A stretch of DNA of 64,000 nucleotides from Carnegiea gigantea (lineage: Eukaryota; Streptophyta; Magnoliopsida; Caryophyllales; Cactaceae). The translations under genes and the position numbers were made by a program. This document shows positions 32,005 through 43,408 of this stretch, piece after piece. The stretch's first letter is position 1. Each line of letters starts with the position of its first letter. The stretch is from contig JAKOGI010000128.1 of assembly GCA_029747015.1 (NCBI GenBank), positions 217,001 through 281,000 on the forward strand. The letters run 5' to 3'. The notes beneath the pieces are model-generated. The model did not search any database, was not told where the DNA came from, and saw only the letters and a program-made list of their open reading frames with translations.

Positions 32005-32436
32005 CCTTATTTGTACATAAGCGAATACTCAAGGTACAAGGGATCAAAGTTAACCACGAGAGTGCAAAACTCCCTAAATTCGCTAAAACCATTTCTTTCG
32101 AACACTTTTCTCTTTTTTTTCAATAGTTTGAAGTATGGCTTCTCCTCCACCACACCTCGATCTCATAATGTGCTCATTGGAAGCCAATGAGCCACCACAC
32201 CAACAAAACACATAGGCACATAAAACAAATAACAAATATAAAAAATAAGAGACAAATTGAAAAAAGGAAAACATTTAAACAAAATATAAACAAATAAAAA
32301 AAGGAACAAATTCACCAGGTCAGGTGCTAGATACACCTAAACTATCACATCCTCAAGATAGAGCTATGGGAGGCAAAAGTAGCAACAGCCACTCCTCCGT
32401 ATAAGTCAAGACTCAAGTCTCCAGCTCACATGGCAT

Positions 32437-33400
32437 CTAAGTGTTGAAGAGCTTATCATGTGCTTGTGCATGTATCTCATAATAATGTAAGCAAGAGAAC
32501 ACTAATAAACATATAGCATAAATCACTAGCATCATCTTAAACTTATCAGATGGCATAGGAAAACACCCTTAGTAGCGTCAATAAAGGGAAGACACCCCCT
32601 AAAATAACCTAGAGATGCATCTAATATATGCATATGAGGGGGTGGTAGGGAGTAAGGGAGTTGGGAAGAGGACAAAGTCAAGGACCTCAACAAGAATGAG
32701 ATCCATGGACTTAGGGCTAGGAAAAGTAGCAACAACTACATCATCACCACAAACTCCTCTAATAAGGTCTCCTCTAAATATTGCTCAAAGAAATACAAGT
32801 TCTTCTAATTAAGTAAGTGAGTCATCTTCATCATAAGGACTAGCATCATTCTAAAAGGCTTGCCCAACTTGAGCCCCATGTGCTGAGCTATAAGAATGGG
32901 AGAAATAGGTAAGGTCAAGACACCCTTAGTAGTGTCTACAGGGCTACTACGTGAGGATGGAGCAACAAGCAATGGTGGAGTTAAAGGCGTGTCAATCACT
33001 TTTCTAGGTCAATCAAAGGTGTGTCAATAACAAAATCAGGCTCTCGAAAGACTATGTAATAGGTGATACTCCCACAAATAATTTCAAAATTAGCATTTTG
33101 CTTATTCATTGTCTCTATCATGTTATTTAATATAACAAAGTTTTCATCAGAAATCTATAATAAGGACAAGAATACACATCATGATCAGAAGATTGATAAT
33201 AAGAGTATACATTATGAGCATAATAAACATGATAATGATGATAAGAATTCCTAAATTGATCAACACATGGAGATTGAGCATGCAAATTATAGGGAATGGG
33301 GCAAGGGCACACAAAAGACTCAGTAACATCTTCAAATTGCTAGTGATGACAAGTCAAATAGTCAAAGCAATCCCACATTGCATCAACATTTAGAGCACAA
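32437..33400 (-). pseudogene. Decayed knuckle-plus-membrane-helix ORF
   Basis: Reading the minus strand from about 33400, the fragments show YHVYYAHNVYSYYQ and SSDHDVYSCPYYRF (near 33190), then TPLTPPLLVAPSSRSSPVD (about 32990). At the end (32560-32437) come MPSDKFKMM, MLVIYAICLLVFSCLHYY and HDKLFNT with a stop. The order Tyr-rich / His-Asp-x-Cys segment, Pro/Ser linker, membrane helix, H-x-KL tail matches the ORF pair at 676-1721. Frames shift several times. No named family. Confidence 0.45.
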
Positions 33401-33682
33401 AGACCCCCCACTTATGAACGGTAAGATAGCTCAGGTCTCATGAGTTATACCCTCAAGCACAACTTTCACATATTTCCTATTTTTCATACATGAGAATATA
33501 TGGAGCATAATAATAACTAAATCTATATAAGTGTTGCCAAAAAGGTTCATACTCAAAGTGGAAAAAATGGAAAATATGCATTCTTTTCTTTTCAAATGTT
33601 TATTTTTTCAATTTTGTTTGTTTTTTCCAAATTAAATGCCTAGTCTCGAAAGCTTAAGTAAGCTTCAATATTAAGAAATGAC

Positions 33683-33705
33683 AACTCCCCAAGCAATAGC
33701 GCTGA
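33683..33705 (-). other. Primer-binding site (tRNA-Asp type), decayed
   Basis: On the minus strand, CAGCGCTATTGCTTGGGGAG follows the LTR end. It keeps the shape of TGGCGCCGTTGCCGGGGA with several substitutions. Confidence 0.6.
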
Positions 33706-33710
33706 AAACG

Positions 33711-34910
33711 TGATAAGTTAACAATACCGTAAATGCACAGCGTAGCTGTAGTGAGCAGTCGGGACGTACGGGTCGTATCCACAGGAGGTTGTCTTTTTAA
33801 GCACCAAAGCTAACTTAAGCATATCAATCTAGATAAATCTAAAGGGTGATAGCAAGAGGAACTAAACTACTAAAGCAAACAAAAAGAACTTTGATTATAA
33901 TTAAACCTAATATTAACGAACTAATTGAGTCAAACTATAACATCTCCATGTTATACTAGCATTTAAAGATAATCAACTACACCATCAAAGGTAACCTGAG
34001 CCCTCTTCCAAGGGTCGAAGGCTAGTTTAATTATTCTAACCAATATCTTCATGGGCTTAACTCAATTAAACTACAAGAATAGCAAACCTAGACCTAGTTA
34101 GGATTCGAATTATTTTAAAGAACAAATGCTAGCTATCCTCCTTACCCGCGCTCAACAATCAACCTCATCTTTCAGCTCAAGTCAATTGCTCTAAAACACG
34201 AATGAAAGCTCTTTTAAGCATTTCATCGAACACTTGACGGGCATAAGAGAAAACTCTGAATTCAAGCATAAACAAAATTGGCTAAGGCTTAAGGAAAATT
34301 CAATAGATATGTTAAAGGCCAATCACAGCCAAAGATCACAAATTTAAGCATAATTAAACATCAAAAACACAAGCAAACTAACTAAAAGCATGAAACTAAC
34401 GAGAAAAAGAGAATAGGAACTTAGTCTTGAATAGCAAAATCCACAATCTTCTACATGATATACACTCATCTAGCCTGAGTTATTCTCCCCCTAATGAGCT
34501 TTTAGGTGGCTAATATAAACCCCAAAAACTACTGAAGGCAAACTACCGAAGACAGTGTAAAAGATTTTTCTAATAAAGTCCAAAATCTGCTTAAGTATCA
34601 CAAAAAAAGGGAAAATAGCACGGTCGCGTGCACATGTTCATGAAGAATGGCTGAATATTGTAGGTTTCTGCACGGTTGTCCCTTAGTACACGACCAACCA
34701 TGTACTTTCTTGGGATCTTCAATCTTGCTCATTTGGCCATTAAAACTTCATCATACCTCTTTTTTTCCTTAAAAATCATCCCCATGACTTTTCTTTACAT
34801 CAACACTTATGAATTTCTCATTTTCTTGGCAACACTTCCTAAAAATAAGAAAAACACTTTTGTAAGTACAATATCAATGAATGAAAGCACATTTGGCCCT
34901 TTTCTTATCA
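33711..34910 (-). repeat. LTR of the minus-strand element, 1200 bp
   Basis: The plus strand shows TGATAAG at 33711-33717 and CTTATCA at 34904-34910, perfect inverted ends. Near 33770 the phrase GGGTCGTATCCACAGGAGG is the reverse complement of the usual LTR closing phrase, which fixes the minus orientation. Confidence 0.75.
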
Positions 34911-36156
34911 AGTTCCAACATAGAAAGAAGGGGGGAAATGGGTCAAGTAATGGGCACAATGAGATCAAAGTAGAGGTTTATCAGCAGCAGGGGCCACCAC
35001 CTCTTTGGGGCATAGGTGCCTTCCCTTGGGGGATGCCAAATAGGGAAAACTCCTCTTCTCAGCCTTTGTCCCTGTCGAGTTATGTGTCTACATGGGCTAT
35101 GGCATGAGGTTCTGGCAGGGGCCTCATGAGGAGGCGAGTGAGGATTAATTAAGATCAGTAGGAAATGCCTATGTTTTGGATGTTTTGTTTAGGCGATTGA
35201 ATATTTTATGCTTTACCTTTTGATGATGTGTTTTTTTATTTATTTATTTTACACATTTTGTGATCATGATTCTTTTTTCATTTTTCTTATTACTCTTTGT
35301 CTCTATATCATCAAGATTGAACTCGATATGAAAGCGTTCATGCTTTAAGTATTTGCACTAGGATTTTGCTTGATATTAGAGTGCTAGCACTCGGTTGAGG
35401 TCAGGTGGACCAACAAGAGAGTCTAGAAAAATTGAAAAGGATTTTTAAAAAATTAAAAATTAAAAATTAAAAAAACATTGAGAAGAACTAAAAAAAATTA
35501 AAAGAATTAAATTTTAATAACCTTCTTCCCCTAATTATTTGATATGCAAATTTTCCTAACAAAGAATGATTGGGAGGGAAATTCAAAAGAAATACAATTA
35601 AGAGGAAAAGTAAAAAAATATAATTTTTTATTACTTGGACAAGAATTTTACAAGACATGTATGGCAATTCGAATTTGGGAATGAAATATCTTAAAATATT
35701 ATAACTATGAGGGAAAAGGAAAGAGGATCTTGTTATTTAGCAACTAGCTGCGTTAGCAACATGAATTAGGGCCCAACGATAGTCGCTGGCCCATAAATCA
35801 TGTTATTAGTCCTAATCGGTAGGATGATTACGGGGGTTCCTTGCATTATTTTCTGGCCCTTAGAACTCTAAACAGTCTCAAGCTTCCTCCCTAAGTCTTC
35901 ATGGCTTCTATTAACGAAGCCTTTGAGTCCTGAACAATGCGTATGGGGGTAGAAGACGTGAGAAGATGGTACCCAGTGCTTACATGAGCCTACTTCCTCC
36001 CCGTGCCTTAGCATTACTGCTCAACAATTTTGAAAGAAGGACCTCAATGTTTTCCAATTTGAGTGAAGCGTACTTTGTCCTCTCATAAAGGAACTTAGCA
36101 GAATCTTAGGGCTTCCCCCCGTAAAGGTCATCCTGCCATAAAGAAATACATGTGAG
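34911..36156 (+). other. Non-coding retroelement debris
   Basis: 34911-35106 is open on + with GPPPLWGIGAFPWGM, possibly the end of an element ORF, but I cannot name it. 35410-35520 is an A-rich block like those in Athila-type 3' regions. 35740-36150 has no feature I can support and is probably the outer part of the Tat remnant to the right. Confidence 0.35.
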
Positions 36157-36950
36157 GTGGTTACTGGAAAGACCTTCAGAAGCTGCTTTTCCTTACCAAG
36201 GAAAAAACTAAGGTGGCTATGGATAGCCAATTTACTGATCTTTTGTGGATTTCCAAGTGATTTAAGCCAAAAGGAGACTCATCGGACTTGGATATTCAAG
36301 TATGTTACTTCCTTTTACAGATTAATTGTTACTTGTTTGCTAGCCCAAAGGGCTTATTTTCTTTGACACGCATCATCCTATAGCTTCTTGAAGGAAAAAG
36401 CCATATGTCCATGGTCTTAGAGGAGATAATCCTAGGCCTGATGAGGTTGCTGGGTCTCGCGATCACATTCTCAACTGGGGCAACCACCTATTGCAACATC
36501 CTTGCAGCTACATTATGTCTATCATTTTCTCTCTTTTTCTGCATGTCTTAACTTTTCTTTTAACTTACCATCACATATTTGGCTCATGGAGCACTTTTAT
36601 ACCACTGCTCCCTTTGAGAGAAACTATGTTACAAACAAGATACTCAACCGGAAGCTATCAAGTCCCTTCAACAAGCCCTCCTTAGTTAAGAACCAAAAAT
36701 CCTTTCTCTATCGCAAAGGAATTCGTTGGAGAGTTTCTTGGTGGGGAATTACTGGTTCTGGATTCCTAATAAGGAATCCAAACGAATGATTCTGTTCAGA
36801 TTGGATTGCTTCACCTACATATTTTTGGTTCGTCTATCTAGATAGTATGGTCAAAGGTCTGCGTTCCTTAGTTTCTCACCTACGTCCCAATTTTTCCGTG
36901 CTGTAATCGGAGGGGGATTCATTTCTAACTAGCATCTCGGGCTCATTAGA
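36157..36950 (+). pseudogene. Plant mobile domain-like ORF, antisense to its Tat pol
   Basis: In shifting frames the plus strand shows YRLIVTCLLAQRAYFL, then MVLEEIILGLMRLLG, LQLHYVYHFLSFSACL and IWLMEHFYTT (about 36590). Next comes RNYVTNKILNRKLSS, then RWRVSWWGI (about 36720). This follows the usual order of the domain: hydrophobic core, PMVLEE-type segment, IWLMEH, and a W-x-WW motif. Several frameshifts and stops are present. The assignment rests on motif order only. Confidence 0.4.
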
Positions 36951-37239
36951 CTTGGATATGTATGCGTACATGGCCCGACAGTTGTCAAAGCACAATGGTG
37001 AGTATGGAGTACATCACATCCTTGAAAGGAAGGGCCTTCATAGAGGCCTGGCGTAGAGAGCTAATGACCCTTGTACATGACTCTCTTAACAGCCCTGAAA
37101 GTATTGCGATTAATTGATGTATTCTTTTTCATTTTTTTTAGTTCTTAGTTCGTACTAGCTGTAATAAGCCTTGCAGTACAGAGTATTTAACAATTATATT
37201 TTTTTATGTTTTATTGTATAGTGTGAAGTGTTAGCCTAT

Positions 37240-37620
37240 CAAGAAGTCTCAAGTCCAGAGGATGAGGGTCGTAGACATCGGGATGATTTATTGGATATGT
37301 GGTCACTCGAGATTTGATAAGATTAGAAACACAACGATTAGAAACAAAGTAAAAGTGTCATCCATACAAGATAAGATGAGATAGGCTCAGCTCAGATGGT
37401 TGGCCGTGTAAGGAGGAGGAGTGTGGATGCATTAGTGAGGAGAAGTAAGAGGACTATTCTGTCGTAATGTAGAAGAGGTTGTGATAGACCTAGGACGATC
37501 TAAAATGAAGTGATTAGACACAATTTAAGAACTTTGGGATAAATAAAGGATATGGCTCAAGATAGGAGGTTATAGAGATATAGGATTAAAGTTACAAACT
37601 TTGGGTAGCTAGCCACCTGC
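37240..37620 (+). pseudogene. LINE reverse transcriptase C-terminal remnant (RTE-like)
   Basis: The plus strand reads WICGHSRFDKIRNTTIRNKV, VSSIQDKMR, a stop, then AQLRWL. After a frame change it reads RRGCDRPRTIWNEVIRHNLR. This is the well-known C-terminal block of plant RTE-type LINEs (MCGHTR-DKIRN ... KMREARLRWFGH ... RGRPKKTW). Only the 3' end is present, as is usual for 5'-truncated LINE insertions. I see no clear poly-A or target duplication. Confidence 0.7.
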
Positions 37621-37989
37621 CCTTCCCTAGGTTTCTGAGGGCACATAAATTGCTAGTGTCTGGTTCTGACCATTTCACTTATCATGTGTTCCTAGCACTT
37701 ATGTATGCTAGTAGATTATGTACTGTTGCAACTTGCTAATTTGTGATGTTTTGCTCTCATTTTGTAGCAAAAGATTTTTCAACTTCAAAATGTTTTCTCA
37801 GATCTCTTATGGATCTATTGGAATTAGTCTTTTTGTGGGCTATGATACCAGTGAAGGTAAGGTTGCTTACATTTGGATCTCCTCAGATCTCACGTAAGTC
37901 AGACCCACACTAGAAGTTATTTATTTATCCCCCAAGATTGATGCTGAATGAAATTAATGGGTTAATATTATTCTGCCTCTTATGTACTT

Positions 37990-38107
37990 TTTATTTATTT
38001 TATTTTTTGTGGCATAAGTGACGCTCAAAGGATGATGTAGATGGGATCTGAACCCAGGTCTCTGGTACAACTGTAAGACATTTACCAGTTGGCCTAATTG
38101 TTTGTTC
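37990..38107 (-). mobile_element. tRNA-derived SINE
   Basis: On the minus strand the A box is TAGGCCAACTGGT (38096-38084) and the B box GGTTCAGATCCC (38054-38043), about 30 bp apart, as in a tRNA promoter. The tRNA-like head is followed by a short body and an A-rich tail (AAAAAATAAAATAAATAAA, 38009-37991). The cloverleaf is not intact, so it is not a tRNA gene. Confidence 0.65.
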
Positions 38108-38109
38108 AT

Positions 38110-38516
38110 TTTATCATTTTTTTTCTTAGTTTTTTTTTTATACTTAGATTTTTTTCAACTATTTGTGATTGTAGATTTGATGAGCCCTAACTGAGGTCAA
38201 AGTCATGTTTTCTTTTTGTTTTATGTGTAGGACCCTTTGTTCTTATTTTTTCTTGTTTTCTTCAAAGAATAGCATGGCTCGAAACTATTAGGGGACCTAG
38301 CGGCATGCTTATGGTGTCGCTAGGCTCTGACAGCATTGCCTTTCATGCCACTGAGTTTTAGCGGCATACATTTTTATCTCTTTACAATACAACAGTATTA
38401 GGATTTATGCCCCCTACCTATTAGTTCTTTTCCTTTGACCTCTCAAAAGTATAACTTCTTCAATTGGTCTAGGTTAGTGAGTTGCGAAAATTCACATCCA
38501 TTTATATCCATTTGTT
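38110..38516 (+). other. Spacer with an inverted repeat
   Basis: CCTAGCG (38296-38302) and CGCTAGG (38318-38324) form a 7-bp inverted repeat, and TAGCGGCAT occurs at 38298 and again at 38359. This may be a scrap of a DNA transposon with TAGCGGC-type ends. No coding sequence. Confidence 0.35.
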
Positions 38517-39595
38517 TCACCCCCTACCATGAGGACCTCTTTTACGTAGTAGGGGACGATCCAATAAGGTGTAAATTTTTTTAATGGGTCTTTGATATGT
38601 CCAAATGGCCTTTTCCACTACATCTCCTACCCTAATGTTTGGCGATGCACTTTTGAGTTCAAATCCCTTTCTACTCTTGATTGGTACTTTTGTAAATGAT
38701 GCAAGGCTTGCATCTTTTTTCACCAATGCCTACTAATTCTTCAATCAGTGTTGTGTCCAATTGATTTTAGATACTTGCCTTTCAAAGGTGACCTGCAATG
38801 ATGGAATTTCTATTTTTGCAGGGAATCCTACTCCCATTCCATAAACAAGAGAGAATGGTGTTGCTCCCATGGATAACCTCATAATTGTCTAGCATCCTTA
38901 CAAAGCGAATGGGATCTTATTTAGCCAATCTTTATAATTCTCTATCACTTTGCTCAAGATGTTCTTAATGCCTTTTTTGCCCCATGTCTACACCTCCATT
39001 TATGTGTGGTCTATAGGTGCTCGACTTCTGGTGTTATATCCTATAGCGTTTAAGCAACTTTGCAGTCTTATCTTTGAAATGAGACATATGATCCCATATA
39101 AGCTCATACAGTACTCCATAATGACAAATGGTCTTGGTTGTTACGAAGCGTGCAACCTGATTAAAAGTGAGAGTGGCATATGATGTCGCTTCTACCCATT
39201 TGACATAATCAATAGCCACCAAGATGCATTCATGGTCATTGGTCCACTTTCATATGGCCTTGCCTATTATGTTGATTCCCTATATGGTGAATGGCCATGG
39301 TGAAGTAAGTGTGTGTAGCTGTGATGGAGGCAAGTGCTAGATTTGGGCATACTTTTGACACTTTTTCACACTATTGAGGGAATTGACAGCAAGTCTTGCT
39401 CTATTGTGGTCCAAGAGTAGCCTTACCTTTTTTTTTCTTTTTTTTTAAGCAAGAGATCAGCTCATGTGAGTTCTGTAGTCACCACAGGGATTTCCTCCAT
39501 AAGGGGTTTTTCCACCTTAGTGTTTATACATCCGAGGTTAATGCCATAAGTGGTCTTCTTGTAGAGTATGTCATCATCTTCTATGAACTATGAGG
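38517..39595 (-). pseudogene. pol: Tat-type integrase, broken
   Basis: On the minus strand the zinc-binding end is seen only in pieces near 39380 (KSVKSMPKSSTCLHHS region). Then come TSPWPFTI and GINIIGKAI, and the core VAIDYVKWVEATSYATLTF (39222 onward) with the first Asp. ICHYGVLYELIWDHMSHF follows, where the second catalytic Asp is kept in WDHMSHF. The C-terminal part at 38726-38517 includes IRVGDVVEKAIW. Several stops are present. The wording is that of the Tat lineage, close to but distinct from the integrase at 26915. Confidence 0.75.
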
Positions 39596-40156
39596 CTAAA
39601 TGGTAAAGTAATCTTTGGACTCCTTTCGAGGAATTGGGAAGATACTCCCCTTTTGGTGGTAATTTAGGATATCTGTACACCATAAAGATGTTTCTTCATC
39701 CTTCTGTATTTCTAGGTAGTAAGCTGGCTCACCTCTTCTATCTATTGTGATATTCATCTCGGATTCTTCATTTGGTATGATAACCATGGATGCTAATTTT
39801 GTCAATGAATTAATAAATTGATTTTCCTCCCTCTGGAGGTAGGAACCATAATTTGTTAAAATAGGACATTATTCTTTCTAAGTAAGCATGGCAAAGAGCT
39901 AAGTTGTCACTTTTCTCCACCATTCAGTGATCTAATTTATAATTAGGCCCAAGTCCCCATATACATTTAGAGTTTTTGACATAGAGAGCTAGGGAAGCTT
40001 GCATTGCAAGCTTCTTACCTAGCCACATTATTTGTTACTTCGAAATCTAATTTAGTGGAAATCGGGATGTGTGACCCCTGTTGTGATGCTACTAAGATGC
40101 CAACTCTCCAATCATTGTGGCCAGTTACACCGTCGAAACACATTCGCCAGGTAACA
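39596..40156 (-). pseudogene. pol: Tat-type RNase H and linker, cut by the Tekay LTR
   Basis: From 40156 leftwards on the minus strand: WRMCFDGV (first catalytic Asp), SHIPISTKLDFEVTNNVA, then NVYGDLGLIINQITEWW and ENQFINSLTKLASMVI, all standard RNase H segments. The linker IDRRGEPAYYLEIQKDE and LWCTDILNYHQKGS follows. A stop and small frame changes are present. The domain is truncated exactly where TGTAACGACTC (the Tekay LTR) begins at 40157. Confidence 0.75.
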
Positions 40157-42074
40157 TGTAACGACTCAAACTCATAATTCGGCTAATTATCTTGAATTAC
40201 CTTACTTAGAAATTAATGAAGCTGGACACTGCATTTCAATTTAGTATTTCATATATGTGTATTTCTAATTATGTAATTGCAGATTGAAACGAGAGAGTGG
40301 CCTCAAAATGAATTTCATTACACTCCCAAATAATCCACTCAAATAATAATAAATATTTCAACGATAGCAAAACAAAAAAAAATTAGCCTAATTATTAAAT
40401 GGGTAAGTTTGGGATGTACATACATGGATAGACATAAAAACGAAGCAACAATAATAATAAGTCATGATATGTATATAAGAATGCAATGAGTGATAATTGA
40501 AATATTGAACTCTTCCTTTCTGAATTCTACCCTTAATGGCGTAAGATAATTAACCTATAAATGTAGCTAACAATTTTAGACCAAAAATATGTATGTGTAT
40601 TAGGAGGAAATAATAACAACAAAAACAAGTTAAAAATTCACAATCAAAATTAGGAAAAAAAATTCTAGGTAACTTAAGAATGAGTAATCTACAAAAGAAG
40701 AAAAAGGAGGGGAAAACGAAACACAAAAAAAGCAACAAAATGAAAATTTAAGAAACTTAACTTAAATAAATCTACCCCCAACAGCCCCCAATTTCCCGAA
40801 AGCCACAGACAACCCCCAAGGCATAGCAAACCCCCATCCTCTATTTGCCCTGCTGCCTCATTACCACTACCCAGCCATGATTTCACCTCTAGCTATCCGT
40901 CTGAATGCCACCAGCTCACTGCCGGTTGCCGTTGTGCCTGTCGCCTTCCCCTCTTCACCTTCGTTGAGTGTTCATGTGAGTGGAAAAAAGGTTAAGCCCA
41001 AATCTCTCTTAATTTGGGTTTAATTGTTTCATGACTAAAATTTTTTATAGTAGTGATGTAATTAGCTTACGTGAATATTAATATGTAATTTCCTTGGATT
41101 GTTCTTGATGTTTGGATTGAATTGGAGTGTTCGAGGTTGAGGGCGAGCGTGGTGGCAAGGGTTTGGAATTTGAAAGTAAATTTAAGCTTAGTTATATTAA
41201 TTTAAGGGTGTTTAAATAGATTCTAATGAATATTTAAATGAAATTAATGGGATATATAAGTGTTAGAGGTGTGTTGTTGTCATGGGCATGGTCATTTAGG
41301 GCTAGATGCTTGTATGAAGATCAAGTTTAATTATGTTGCTTTGCTAATGTTGAAATGAATTGTTGTGATAATGAAATGAAAATATGTGTATGTATGAGGT
41401 GGTTGTATAGATGTATGCTGTGAGCTTGGTTTTCAAGTGAAGATGGTAGAGGAGAGGAAGGGAAGGAAATGGAATAACCTTTAATGTTTTGGAAATTTTA
41501 AGCTGAATGTCAAGCTTAATTAAGTTACAAAATTAGGATGATGAGGCAGTGTTTATTAAGCCAGTGGTGCTAATAACTTCGAGGTAATATGGATTAATGG
41601 CTCAATTTATGAGTAATGAAATTTTGGCTAGAAACATTTAGCTTGAAGGAATGGCTATGAGGGTAGTATAACATATAGGGATGAAATAAAAGGAGGGAAT
41701 AAGTACTTTGGGAGCTTGAAATCTATTAGCCTGATATGCCTATATGGTTTGTTCCAACTAATGAATATATGCATGACTGGAGCTAGCAAGGAAATAGGCA
41801 AGTAAATACCTCCTGATGTGAACCCCAAACCAAGCCCATGACATCACTAATTCAAGCCACAACTCGTCTATCCAAAGTGTGATTGCGGCTAATAATGATA
41901 TGCTGTTGAAAAAGGCAATACTAACTAAAACAATAATAACAACCACGATGAGAAAATAACCATAATTCTAATAATAACACTATTAACGATATTGGTATAC
42001 CCAAAAGTGCGACAAAAGTGTTAATATTAGTAAACTTTTAATCATAACCACACTACTACTATTAATAATAATAA

Positions 42075-42110
<36 letters not shown>

Positions 42111-43392
42111 TAATAACAATAATGATAACAATGATGATAATAATAAATAATGGCGTTAAACTAACAAGTGCGACCAAATAACGACATTAACGAGCCTATA
42201 ATAATAATTCGAATGGTAGTGATGATAACAACATCATTAATAAACACAAGGCGATTCACACCATTACACTATTTAACACCCATTAAACGAATAGTCGCAG
42301 TATGAAGGAGCGGAACGAAAACAAAAATAGAATAAAACCACGTTAACAACAATTGTTATACTAATAATTGATAAAGAGATCGAGGGAATTTAAATTATTC
42401 ATTAAGTCAAGAAATTTAATAAAACTTCTAAATCTCGCACTAATTGTAAAAATTGCATATTCGAAGCAGAAGTGAGGCCGCTTTTGTCGCTTTAAGATGC
42501 TAGCAAATGATTTTCACTAATGAGGAGAGAGGCTTTCAAAGACCAGGTACGTACATTGCCTGTGCTCTTTAAAAATTCACATGCTTCCCAAACTATACAA
42601 ATCAATATAGCGTTCATATGATGAATCATTTGATCCAATGTTTCGTCACCTAAACCAGTGGCCCCATCAATTATCAATCATCAGGGCTTATCCCCCTCAA
42701 TTTACCCGTGCGGCTACAACTCAGTCTTCCCGATCAGCCTGGTAGGTGTGCATCTATCTCAAGATCACATTAGATGTCAATCGAGGTCCATTTCCAGATA
42801 ATAACTAGCAAATCAACTTTACTTGGACATTCTCTCTCCTGTTTGCAAAACAAAATGTTTTGAAATGTGGGCGACTAACTAATTGAATACAAAATTTATT
42901 TTACAGTATAGGGATGTGCGTGCTAAGCTTCAACTCATTATTCAAATGTTTTCATGTTTTCTGTTTTAGGTAAGGGATTAGTGAACAGCCCTTGTCCTGA
43001 TAGGTCTGAAGGTAGTGAGAAATATATGAGAGATGCAGCTTCTTTTGCTAAAGAGTCACCAGCCAGGTGCTCATGGTGATTCATAGGCTAGCACGCCTAG
43101 GAACTTGTTAACTACACATTCTTTTGGAGTTTGGGATGGTTGATGCTTGTTATTGGTGCACTAAGTTTTCATATGTATTATAAACTGAACAAGTTACCAG
43201 ATGTATGTTCTATTCCAAAGTTTAGTAAATCAAGTGACTGTGTGAGTAACACAGTGCTGCAGGTAGTTATGAATAGCCTTATTCCGTCATGAAACGGCAA
43301 TAATGCCTCCAGCCAAAAAACTTCTACTACAACCATAAACAAATAAGTAATTAAGTTAGAATGATCAGGCATTAGGGATTAGGGGCGTTGCT
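40157..43392 (+). repeat. Tekay LTR1, 3236 bp
   Basis: Starts TGTAACGACTC, ends GGCGTTGCT (from an expected GTTACA), four bases before the primer site. Contains an (TAG)n run at 42074-42106. It landed in the RNase H of a minus-strand Tat element. No gene inside. Confidence 0.85.
42074..42106 (+). repeat. (TAG)n microsatellite in Tekay LTR1
   Basis: About ten TAG repeats inside an AT-rich trinucleotide stretch (42040-42150). The matching places in LTR2 (50175-50235) and LTR3 (58655-58720) are shorter and differently arranged. Confidence 0.9.
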
Positions 43393-43396
43393 GTTG

Positions 43397-43408
43397 TGAT
43401 ATCAGAGC
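43397..43408 (+). other. Tekay primer-binding site 1
   Basis: TGATATCAGAGC, one change from the tRNA-Met site TGGTATCAGAGC. Confidence 0.8.

Larger units (their letters stand above)
26890..32080 (+). mobile_element. Truncated Tat-lineage Ty3/gypsy element, plus strand
   Basis: Integrase of the Tat/Retand type on +, then an antisense ORF with a plant-mobile-domain-like fold (28686-30009), then a 76-bp tandem repeat (31316-31740). This order, with an extra antisense ORF and tandem subrepeats between pol and the 3' LTR, is known for the Tat lineage. Everything upstream of integrase is missing, and LTR E adjoins on the left. I could not define its LTRs. Confidence 0.7.
32080..34910 (-). mobile_element. 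Second non-autonomous LTR element, minus strand
   Basis: On the minus strand it has a 1200-bp LTR (34910 to 33711), a tRNA-Asp-like primer site right after it (33705-33683), then decayed fragments resembling the ORFs of the element at 1-4831. No pol domain is found. Its 3' LTR is missing; the sequence runs into the Tat remnant near 32080. Confidence 0.6.
36157..40156 (-). mobile_element. Second Tat-lineage element, minus strand, invaded
   Basis: On the minus strand RNase H (about 40150-39790), the linker and integrase (to 38517) are present. Further downstream on that strand, the extra plant-mobile-domain-like ORF lies on the opposite strand (+, 36157-36950). This mirrors the Tat element at 26890-32080. 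A SINE and a LINE fragment sit between pol and the extra ORF. Its upstream part is cut by the Tekay LTR at 40157; the rest should lie beyond the right edge of the window. Confidence 0.6.

Noticed and set aside
32083..32274. Minus-strand frame starting MFSFFQFVSYFLYLLFVLC
   Set aside because: Hydrophobic only because of a T-rich stretch; it has no partner in the related element at 1-4831.
33127..33335. Minus-strand frame rich in Met, Ile and Leu that looks like a membrane protein
   Set aside because: Frame-shifted reading of the Tyr/His-rich segment of the non-autonomous element; the biased composition comes from AT-rich codons.
34676..35107. 143-codon plus-strand frame
   Set aside because: It runs across the end of the minus-strand LTR at 34910, so it cannot be one ancestral gene; only the part after 34911 might be real.
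38040..38100. Functional tRNA gene on the minus strand
   Set aside because: A and B boxes are present but the cloverleaf and acceptor stem do not form; it is a SINE head.
42001..42177. Thr/Ile-rich minus-strand frame
   Set aside because: Translation of the (TAG)n microsatellite and nearby AT-rich trinucleotides.
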